In this document: positions 1 through 4,154 of the stretch, one piece after another | How the letters are laid out: each line of letters starts with the position of its first letter | Numbering within the stretch: the stretch's first letter is position 1 | Source: Minisyncoccota bacterium | Lineage (GTDB): Bacteria > Patescibacteriota > Minisyncoccia > Phycocordibacterales > UBA2100 | Length of the DNA stretch: 5,006 nucleotides | Assembly: GCA_020058565.1 (NCBI GenBank) | Contig: JAGVDT010000096.1 | Coordinates: 1 to 5,006, forward strand | Direction of reading: 5' to 3' | The notes under the pieces: generated by a model | The model's input: the letters and a program-made list of their open reading frames with translations, nothing else | Databases searched by the model: none | Told to the model about the DNA's origin: nothing | Position numbers and translations under genes: made by a program

Positions 1-63
1 ACTTCGGCTATTAGTGGGTCTGTCCGTGTCGGCGGGCGGGGAATAATCGAGGTTTTGTTCTAA
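1..63 (+). CDS. Possible 3' end of an upstream gene (partial)
   Basis: Frame 1 is open from the left edge for 20 codons and ends with TAA at 61-63. The visible tail is rich in Gly and Val (for example GSVRVGGRGIIEVLF). No domain can be named from so little sequence. Twenty open codons can easily arise by chance, and the minus strand is also open here, so this is only a candidate. If real, the gene runs in the same direction as glmS and ends about 340 bp before it. No T-rich intrinsic terminator follows the stop directly, although a hairpin begins at 81. Confidence 0.25.
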   Translation, partial: TSAISGSVRVGGRGIIEVLF

Positions 64-400
64 TAAAGCGTGTGGCCCGGCACTTTCTGGCATTCTAGAA
101 AGTGACGGGATACGAGGAAAGGGGCTCCGCCCTTTGCGGCGGAATATCGGAGTCTTTACCCTAAGCCGACGAGACAATGTCTCGTTTAGGCCGGGTTCTG
201 GCGAATCTGCGGATACCCTTCGGCCAAACTTCCGGTCGTGATGTCTACTCAGAAAAACACTGGCAACGGTGCGCCAATGAGCGACAGGTGAAGAAAGAAA
301 CAAAACTCCTGTGAGTCTCTACTAAAGAGGGCAGTCTTTTCTGCTTTCGGGTCTTTAGGCTGTTTTTGACTTTTGACCTCCAAATTTTGATTCAAATTGT
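64..400 (+). other. Structured intergenic region / candidate glmS leader
   Basis: About 340 bp without a convincing gene, directly upstream of glmS. Several hairpins can be drawn. At 81-104 there is an 8-bp perfect stem (CACTTTCT with AGAAAGTG). At 118-143 two overlapping alternatives exclude each other: AAAGGG/CCCTTT and TCCGCC/GGCGGA. At 160-190 a 7-bp stem (ACGAGAC, loop AAT) sits on a 5-bp stem CCTAA/TTAGG with a four-base bulge. At 258-271 a stem is capped by a GCAA (GNRA) tetraloop. At 284-312 ACAGG pairs with CCTGT around an A-rich loop. Whether this is a cis-regulatory leader, a separate small RNA, or both cannot be decided here. It does not show the invariant core of the known glmS ribozyme and does not match the RNase P RNA, tmRNA or SRP RNA signatures I know. 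Confidence 0.35.
364..391 (+). promoter_or_regulatory. TTTTGAC tandem repeat upstream of glmS, weak -35-like boxes
   Basis: The 7-mer TTTTGAC occurs twice in tandem (364-377), and a related TTTTGAT follows at 385-391, all within 40 bp of the glmS start. Each perfect copy contains TTGAC, which resembles a sigma-70 -35 box. No good TATAAT-like box lies at the expected distance, so the promoter call is weak. The repeat could equally be a protein-binding site. There is no Shine-Dalgarno sequence between it and the ATG. Confidence 0.2.
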
Positions 401-2221
401 ATGTGTGGAATATTCGCTTACACAGGAAAAAAGCAGGCGGGAGTCACGCTCCTGGACGGGCTTACTTCGCTCGAATACCGCGGTTACGACTCCGCTGGCA
501 TATTTCTTCCGGAGCGCGGGGGCATCCGTGCCGTCGGCGCTGTAGGAAATCTCAAGAAAAAAATACCAACCGATTTCGAGGGCCATAGCGGCATAGCGCA
601 CTTGCGCTGGGCTACGCATGGCGAGCCCACTGAAGACAATGCGCATCCTCATCGAGACTGCACCTCGGATGTCTGGGTAGTACACAACGGCATTATCGAA
701 AACTGGAAAGAATTAAAGCGCGATCTTGAGTCGCGCGGTCATGTATTTCTCTCTGAAACCGACACCGAGGTCATGGCTCACTTGGTCGAGCAAGAGCTCA
801 GTGACGGCAAAGACTTTGAAAGCGCAGCTCGCGCGGCCCTTGGCCGTATCAGAGGAACTTACGGTATGGCGATTCAGTCACGGGCAGAGCCAGACGTCAT
901 CGTAGGCGCACGCATGGGCGCTCCAGTAGTACTAGGCCTTGGCGACGGCGAGAATTTCATCGCGTCTGATCCTTCGCCGATTCTCAAACACACGCGTACG
1001 GTGCTTTTCCTCGAAGACGGCGAGATGGCGGTGATCCGGCCGAACAGCTACAAGATATTCAAGCTCGGCGGCGATACGGTAGAGCGCGCCGCTCAGGAGG
1101 TGGACTGGTCCCCAGAAGAAGCTCAAAAAGGCGGCTACGAGCACTTCATGCTCAAAGAAATCATGGAGGGGCCGGAGGTGATCAAAAACACCTTGCGAGG
1201 CCGTTTAATGTTCGAAGAAGGTATGGCAAAGCTTGGCGGGCTAGAGTCTGTAAAAGATGAGCTCGCAAAGATAGAGCGCATCATCATCGTTGGGTGCGGC
1301 ACGGCCTACTACGCAGGGCTTGTGGGCGAATACATGCTCGAAGAGCACGCGGGGATCCCCGTAGAAGTCGAGCTTGGCTCGGAATTCCGCTATAGGAAAC
1401 CCGTACTCAACCAAAAGACCATGCTCCTGGCTATATCGCAGTCAGGCGAAACCGCAGATACTCTGGAGGCTATCCGCGAGGGTAAACGCAAGGGCGCTAT
1501 CACGGTAGGTATCGTAAATACTGTGGGCTCTACTATCGCTCGCGAAACAGATGCCGGCGTTTATAATCACGCTGGCCCTGAGATCGGTGTGGCTTCGACA
1601 AAGGCGTTGGTATCGCAGATCACCGCGCTCGCGCTCCTGACACTTTTTCTCGGTAGACAGCGCAAAATGTCAGATAGCGACGCGGAAGAAATAATCTCTC
1701 AGCTTTCACTGTTACCGGAAAAAGTGCAGAAAATACTCGACAACAAAGCAGCTATAGAGGCTATGGCTGCCAAATACTCGGATTCACGAGACTTCCTCTA
1801 TATCGGCCGCAAATACAACTATCCGATAGCGTTTGAGGGTGCACTGAAGCTTAAAGAAATATCCTACATCCATGCCGAAGGCTGCGGGGCCGGGGAAATG
1901 AAACATGGACCCCTTGCGATGATCGACGAAAAATTCCCGACCATGGCAATAGCGCCTTCAGACACAGTCTATGAAAAGCTGGCATCCAACATCCAAGAAA
2001 TCCGTGCCCGCCGCGGTCCGGTAGTGGCGGTAGCTACCGAAGGAAACGACGATATCTTGAGCTACACCAAAGACGTCATATATGTGCCGGAGACGATAGA
2101 AATGCTTCAGCCGATACTTTCCGTAGTGCCCCTGCAGCTGTTCGCATACTATCTAGCGCATGCTAAGGGCTTCAACGTTGACCGACCGAGAAACTTAGCA
2201 AAATCTGTGACTGTTGAGTAA
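401..2221 (+). CDS. glmS: Glutamine--fructose-6-phosphate aminotransferase (isomerizing), GlmS
   Basis: This cytoplasmic enzyme makes glucosamine-6-phosphate from fructose-6-phosphate and glutamine, the first step towards UDP-GlcNAc for peptidoglycan and glycans. The 606 residues match the usual length (E. coli 609). The N-terminal glutaminase domain (about 1-240) starts MCGIFAYTG. Cys2 becomes the nucleophile after Met removal, which fixes the start codon. LRWATHG (Arg69), HNGIIEN (Asn96-Gly97) and SETDTE (Asp121) are the glutamine-site motifs. Two SIS sugar-isomerase domains follow: about 290-420 (VGCGTAYYAG, AISQSGETADT, EIGVASTKA) and about 460-600 (EGALKLKEISYIHAEG, GEMKHGPLAMID with His502). 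The tail NLAKSVTVE carries Lys601, equivalent to the E. coli Schiff-base Lys603. No key residue is missing. There is no Shine-Dalgarno site before the ATG. The 3' end is partly duplicated just downstream. Confidence 0.98.
   Translation: MCGIFAYTGKKQAGVTLLDGLTSLEYRGYDSAGIFLPERGGIRAVGAVGNLKKKIPTDFEGHSGIAHLRWATHGEPTEDNAHPHRDCTSDVWVVHNGIIENWKELKRDLESRGHVFLSETDTEVMAHLVEQELSDGKDFESAARAALGRIRGTYGMAIQSRAEPDVIVGARMGAPVVLGLGDGENFIASDPSPILKHTRTVLFLEDGEMAVIRPNSYKIFKLGGDTVERAAQEVDWSPEEAQKGGYEHFMLKEIMEGPEVIKNTLRGRLMFEEGMAKLGGLESVKDELAKIERIIIVGCGTAYYAGLVGEYMLEEHAGIPVEVELGSEFRYRKPVLNQKTMLLAISQSGETADTLEAIREGKRKGAITVGIVNTVGSTIARETDAGVYNHAGPEIGVASTKALVSQITALALLTLFLGRQRKMSDSDAEEIISQLSLLPEKVQKILDNKAAIEAMAAKYSDSRDFLYIGRKYNYPIAFEGALKLKEISYIHAEGCGAGEMKHGPLAMIDEKFPTMAIAPSDTVYEKLASNIQEIRARRGPVVAVATEGNDDILSYTKDVIYVPETIEMLQPILSVVPLQLFAYYLAHAKGFNVDRPRNLAKSVTVE
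2195..2221 (+). repeat. glmS tail repeat, copy 1 (inside glmS)
   Basis: The last nine codons of glmS, LAKSVTVE plus TAA. This stretch encodes the conserved C-terminal active-site loop. In E. coli the same region is the recognition site of the Tn7 targeting protein TnsD (attTn7). It is repeated in the same phase 63 bp further on, differing at 4 of 27 bases. Confidence 0.85.
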
Positions 2222-2257
2222 CTCGCGCTCCGTCTCCGGCAGTTGTCGGATGGCGGA

Positions 2258-2284
2258 TTAGCAAAGTCGGTTACTGTAGAGTAA
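2258..2284 (+). repeat. glmS tail repeat, copy 2 (orphan glmS 3' remnant)
   Basis: This stretch again encodes LAKSVTVE followed by TAA, outside any gene. It differs from the real glmS end at four bases, all synonymous third positions (AAA/AAG, TCT/TCG, GTG/GTT, GTT/GTA). Weaker similarity may reach back to 2243 (GTTG...CGG compared with GTTGACCGACCG), with about two bases lost. The frame upstream of the copy is open back to the glmS stop but does not resemble GlmS. The pattern suggests the end of a diverged glmS allele left behind by recombination or by an element that integrated at the glmS 3' end. It could also be a conserved regulatory copy. Confidence 0.75.
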
Positions 2285-2326
2285 CGTGCCTCTGCAGTAA
2301 GTACCTTACAGCGTCGTAAAACATCT

Positions 2327-2333
2327 AGAGAGG
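2327..2333 (+). promoter_or_regulatory. Shine-Dalgarno site of the small gene at 2342
   Basis: AGAGAGG ends eight bases before the ATG at 2342. It supports that start, in contrast to glmS, which has no such site. Confidence 0.5.
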
Positions 2334-2341
2334 GTATCTCA

Positions 2342-2590
2342 ATGCAGCTGAAAGTAGCAACGAAAGATGAAGACAAGAAGATATACCGTCCGTTCGAACA
2401 AATAATGCGTTCGATCGATCTAGATACCAAGATACATGGTTCATTAGATATAATCTCTTCGACCGTTAGCAGGGCGCGCAACGATGCTGAGGACAATGAG
2501 TGTCCTTTGACGGCTGACGAGAGAGCAGATTCTCAAGAAAGCTGCGGAGGTAGAGGAGCGGCTTGTAGATTATCTGCGGCAACTTTGTAG
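2342..2590 (+). CDS. Hypothetical small protein, probably frameshifted
   Basis: As sequenced, this ORF encodes 82 residues beginning MQLKVATKDEDKKIYRPFEQ, with a purine-rich ribosome binding site at 2327-2333. I do not recognise a family. The first 60 residues are charged and look like ordinary protein, up to ...CPLTADER. The remainder (ADSQESCGGRGAACRLSAATL) is low-complexity and looks out of frame. Adding one GA to the run GAGAGAG at 2519-2525 joins the first 61 codons to EQILKKAAEVEERL and a stop at 2613-2615, giving a 91-residue protein with a helical, coiled-coil-like end. The gene is therefore probably a recent frameshift, a sequencing error in a short repeat, or less likely a slippage-regulated gene. 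It lies just after the orphan glmS tail and could be cargo of a former insertion. Confidence 0.5.
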   Translation: MQLKVATKDEDKKIYRPFEQIMRSIDLDTKIHGSLDIISSTVSRARNDAEDNECPLTADERADSQESCGGRGAACRLSAATL

Positions 2591-2615
2591 GAAGTCCGCA
2601 AAAAAGAATGACTAA
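2522..2615 (+). pseudogene. Out-of-frame C-terminal arm of the small gene
   Basis: This is the continuation in the next frame of the gene starting at 2342. From 2526 the codons read QILKKAAEVEERLVDYLRQL and continue to CRKSAKKND, then TAA at 2613-2615. The spacing of Ile, Leu, Val and Ala fits an amphipathic helix ending in a basic tail. In this frame a TGA lies just upstream (2508-2510), so the arm has no obvious start of its own and must once have been joined to the upstream frame. The junction is the GA-repeat run at 2519-2525. Confidence 0.45.
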
Positions 2616-2639
2616 TCTTCATTTCTACGACGCAAAACG

Positions 2640-2663
2640 GGCGGCACTCCATAGGATGCCGCC
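2640..2663 (-). terminator. Strong hairpin, possible minus-strand terminator
   Basis: GGCGGCA pairs with TGCCGCC (7 bp). After one bulged C the stem continues with TCC/GGA around an ATA loop. On the minus strand the stem is followed by CGTTTTGC, a short T-run. On the plus strand no T-run follows. It may stop read-through from the minus-strand gene at 2842-3765, or be the first stem of a small plus-strand RNA. Confidence 0.4.
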
Positions 2664-2671
2664 GGTAAATA

Positions 2672-2711
2672 CCTCCCACCTAAGGAGGAAATGGATCCGG
2701 AAACTTTTTAA
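2672..2711 (+). other. Six-codon ORF with near-perfect Shine-Dalgarno, in a possible SD-masking hairpin
   Basis: AAGGAGG (2682-2688) stands two bases before ATG at 2691, which opens a minimal ORF MDPETF ending with TAA at 2709-2711. GGAGG can pair with CCTCC at 2672-2676 across a seven-base loop, which would hide the ribosome site. The stop codon abuts the terminator stem that starts at about 2710. The arrangement looks like a leader peptide or attenuator, but no gene follows on the plus strand. It may be a remnant or chance. Confidence 0.25.
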
Positions 2712-2744
2712 AGCCGCCTTCGAGTATTCGAGGGCGGTTTTGTT
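2710..2744 (+). terminator. Intrinsic terminator
   Basis: A 10-bp stem (CCGCCTTCGA with TCGAGGGCGG, one T-G wobble, loop GTAT, 2714-2737) is preceded by AAAG and followed by TTTTGTT. This is a classic Rho-independent terminator on the plus strand. It would end transcripts coming from the glmS and small-gene side. Confidence 0.8.
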
Positions 2745-2792
2745 ATTAATTACATAAACCCCCAGCTTTAGCTGGGGGTTTATGTAATTAAT
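2745..2792. terminator. 23-bp perfect palindrome, likely bidirectional terminator
   Basis: Two perfect 23-base arms are separated by only TT. The inner part is GC-rich (AAACCCCCAGC paired with GCTGGGGGTTT) and the outer part is AT-rich (TAATTACATAAA). On both strands the GC core is followed by TTTATG and then an AT-rich stretch, so it can terminate convergent transcription from either side. The length and perfection of the stem are greater than a terminator needs. Confidence 0.7.
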
Positions 2793-2797
2793 CAGAA

Positions 2798-2821
2798 GGC
2801 CGGCGATCGATATCGCCGGCC
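2798..2821 (-). terminator. GC-rich hairpin after the minus-strand gene
   Basis: A perfect 10-bp stem, GGCCGGCGAT with ATCGCCGGCC around a CGAT loop, lies 20 bp beyond the stop codon of the minus-strand gene at 2842-3765. On the minus strand it is followed by TTCTGATTAATT, a modest T-rich tract. It probably acts together with the adjacent palindrome. Confidence 0.5.
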
Positions 2822-2841
2822 AATTGACTTGTTGATGGTTC

Positions 2842-3765
2842 TTACCAATTTTGGCCGCCGCTTTGATCGTTGCTGCCTCCTTGTCCCAGACCACGCAAGA
2901 TTTTATTGATGTCTAGCGGTGGAGGGTAGACGCCATTACCATCCTTCATTCCTCGAATCATTTTCATCATCGGGATATTGTCGCCAACCGCGACGTGGAC
3001 AGCTTCCATAGTATTTTCAGAAGTTTTCTTGCCTTCTACCATCACATTCTTTCCTACCACTAGGTCAGCTATAGTCCCTTGGGTCGGCGGAGTGGAGGTG
3101 CCTACGAAGACTTTAATCATAGTCGATGAAGTGATGTTGGCAGTGATAGAGCCTCCGTCGGTCTGTACTATGATGCTCGAGGTGTTGTTGGCGGAAATGG
3201 TGCCGCGTATGGCCATCATCATGTCGCCTCCCTGTATTTTGCCCTGGCCAGTGAGGCCATTTACACCTTGGCCGACGTTTTGTCCGGTGAGGCCTTTTCC
3301 GCATGCGCGCTCGAAAAAGCCTCGAGTCTTTGGTCCAACAGAGCCGTCGGTAGTGCTAGCGATCCCCATGCGCATCTGGAATTTCATCATTGCTTTCATA
3401 GTGAGCGGCCCGAAAAATCCTGTGGCGGTGCCGTTAAATTCATTGTCGCTGTCGCCCATGAGCATTTCCTGCAATTTCCTTACGTCTTCGCCTTGATCAC
3501 CCTGACGCAGGTTGCGGCCAAGCGTGATGCAGACGAATTTGCCCATTTGCCCCGTATTCAGGAAGTTTGCTGATGAACTCATCGTCCAACTCCCGGTAGA
3601 AGATGCAAGCAAGGTTTTCAGTTGCATCTGCAGGGCCTGGATCTGCTGCAGTAGAGACTGTACTTGGTTTTGAGTGTCGGTAGTTTGTGCCGAGGCAAAT
3701 GCAGGCGCCATCACGAGCGCCACTAAAGCGCCGGCAAATATTTTATTTTGAACCCTTCTATGCAT
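2842..3765 (-). CDS. Secreted peptidoglycan-binding domain protein with DUF5666-like domain
   Basis: A 307-residue exported protein. Residues 1-26 form a signal peptide: basic MHRRVQNK, hydrophobic FAGALVALVMAPAFA, and an ASA cleavage site before Gln27. Residues 32-54 (QNQVQSLLQQIQALQMQL) are a short coiled coil typical of Parcubacteria surface proteins. About 84-154 is a PG_binding_1 fold, with LRQGDQGEDVRKLQEML, a GFFGPLTMKAMMKFQ repeat and GSVGPKTRGFFERACG. About 187-262 resembles DUF5666, a small beta domain (RGTISANNTSSIIVQT ... DLVVGKNVMVEGK ... EAVHVAV). The rest is Gly/Gln-rich, with a Met-rich segment near 182-184 and 266-273. No catalytic domain is visible, so a structural or envelope-binding role is inferred. 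The start has no Shine-Dalgarno site but is fixed well by the signal peptide. It appears to be a single-gene transcript ending in the 2745-2821 hairpins. Confidence 0.88.
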   Translation of the reverse strand: MHRRVQNKIFAGALVALVMAPAFASAQTTDTQNQVQSLLQQIQALQMQLKTLLASSTGSWTMSSSANFLNTGQMGKFVCITLGRNLRQGDQGEDVRKLQEMLMGDSDNEFNGTATGFFGPLTMKAMMKFQMRMGIASTTDGSVGPKTRGFFERACGKGLTGQNVGQGVNGLTGQGKIQGGDMMMAIRGTISANNTSSIIVQTDGGSITANITSSTMIKVFVGTSTPPTQGTIADLVVGKNVMVEGKKTSENTMEAVHVAVGDNIPMMKMIRGMKDGNGVYPPPLDINKILRGLGQGGSNDQSGGQNW

Positions 3766-3772
3766 GGCTAAA

Positions 3773-3800
3773 TAGCTATTCGATAATAGCTACTAGTATA
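3773..3800 (-). promoter_or_regulatory. Promoter-like region with 8-bp inverted repeat before the secreted-protein gene
   Basis: On the minus strand TATACT (3795-3800) is a good -10 box, 29 bp before the ATG at 3765. No convincing -35 is visible. Between this box and the ATG lies TAGCTATT-CGAT-AATAGCTA (3773-3792), a perfect 8-bp inverted repeat that would overlap the expected transcription start. It could be an operator or a 5' hairpin. With no Shine-Dalgarno site, the mRNA may have a very short leader. Confidence 0.4.
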
Positions 3801-3828
3801 TGCCATTTCATGAGCTGTTTTATGCAGC

Positions 3829-3858
3829 AAAAAGGAACCCCGAGGATAAGCCTCGGGG
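3829..3858 (-). terminator. Intrinsic terminator of the metK transcript
   Basis: A perfect 8-bp stem CCCCGAGG/CCTCGGGG (3838-3858, five-base loop) is followed on the minus strand by TTCCTTTTT. It lies 28 bp after the stop of the small minus-strand ORF at 3887. It separates the metK transcript from the promoter of the secreted-protein gene. Confidence 0.8.
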
Positions 3859-3886
3859 CTTAGGCGTCGACTTCGGTGATAGCCGA

Positions 3887-4072
3887 CTAGTCAGTGGCGA
3901 GAGTGCGGGGCGGGTATTTCCGCCAGTTGCGATTACGTTCGCACTTTGTGAGCTTGGGCGGCCTACTGAGGAGCCATGCCTGTTTCCAAGAATCCGCTCC
4001 GTAGTATAATGGCTGCTTTTCCGAAATCGTCTTCTCGTCCTCGTCCTTGTCATTTTTCCCAGTATTCGACAT
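3887..4072 (-). CDS. Small hypothetical protein downstream of metK
   Basis: A 61-residue ORF starting MSNTGKNDKDEDEKTISEKQ, with a good Shine-Dalgarno site (GGAGAG, six bases before the ATG). The first third is acidic/lysine-rich and probably disordered. The rest is basic with several Trp and Tyr (YYGADSWKQAWLL, NRNWRKYPPRTL). There is no signal peptide, membrane segment or family that I recognise. It starts 82 bp after the metK stop and ends just before the terminator at 3829-3858, so it is probably the last gene of the metK transcript. Overlapping longer frames on both strands cross that terminator and lack ribosome sites, so I prefer this one. A chance ORF remains possible. Confidence 0.55.
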   Translation of the reverse strand: MSNTGKNDKDEDEKTISEKQPLYYGADSWKQAWLLSRPPKLTKCERNRNWRKYPPRTLATD

Positions 4073-4093
4073 CTTTCTCTCCTATGTTGGAGA
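4073..4093 (-). promoter_or_regulatory. Ribosome site of the small ORF, in a possible hairpin
   Basis: On the minus strand TCTCC, then AACATA, then GGAGA form a 5-bp hairpin whose 3' arm is the Shine-Dalgarno sequence of the 61-residue ORF. GAAAG then leads into the ATG. The stem could dampen translation. The layout is much like the masked site at 2672-2688. Confidence 0.35.
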
Positions 4094-4154
4094 CGCCAGA
4101 TACCGACGAGTACAAAACTCACCGGCATCGTGACGACCCCAATTGGCCGCACGT

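Larger units (their letters stand above)
2222..2341. other. glmS to small-gene intergenic region
   Basis: Apart from the orphan glmS tail, this stretch holds two short inverted repeats: GTTAC/GTAAC at 2270-2285, which overlaps the end of the orphan tail, and GTAAG/CTTAC at 2297-2309. Neither is followed by a T-run, so no intrinsic terminator for glmS is visible. Transcription may continue into the small gene at 2342. Confidence 0.4.

Noticed and set aside
64..200. Canonical glmS ribozyme
   Set aside because: Some short motifs agree in order, but the GCGCC core after the cleavage site and the UAUCGA element between CGAGGA and CGGCGGA are missing. I cannot support the call without a covariance search.
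241..372. Plus-strand frame MSTQKNTGNGAPMSDR, then TGA, then further open sequence (possible TGA recoding)
   Set aside because: It has no ribosome site, is only 16 codons long before the stop, and the long genes here give no sign that TGA is read as an amino acid.
64..400. RNase P RNA, tmRNA or SRP RNA
   Set aside because: One stretch read on the minus strand (CCAGAACCCGGCC, about 187-199) recalls the 3' P4 strand of RNase P RNA, but the matching GAGGAAAGTCC strand is absent. No tmRNA-like ends or tag, and no SRP GGAAG loop, are seen.
392..1144. Minus- and plus-strand frames inside glmS
   Set aside because: Shadows of glmS in other frames without domains or ribosome sites.
2149..2496. Minus-strand 115-codon frame with YSTVTDFA twice
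   Set aside because: It is the antisense of the glmS end and its duplicate. The repeated peptide follows directly from the duplicated LAKSVTVE coding sequence.
2625..2894. Minus-strand 89-codon frame
   Set aside because: It runs through all four hairpins/terminators and overlaps the end of the secreted-protein gene; it has no domain.
2978..3573. Plus-strand frames of 172 and 101 codons
   Set aside because: Antisense shadows of the secreted PG-binding protein, which has a signal peptide and recognisable domains.
3800..4009. Plus-strand 69-codon frame
   Set aside because: It lacks a Shine-Dalgarno, crosses the terminator hairpin at 3838-3858 and is antisense to the better supported small ORF.
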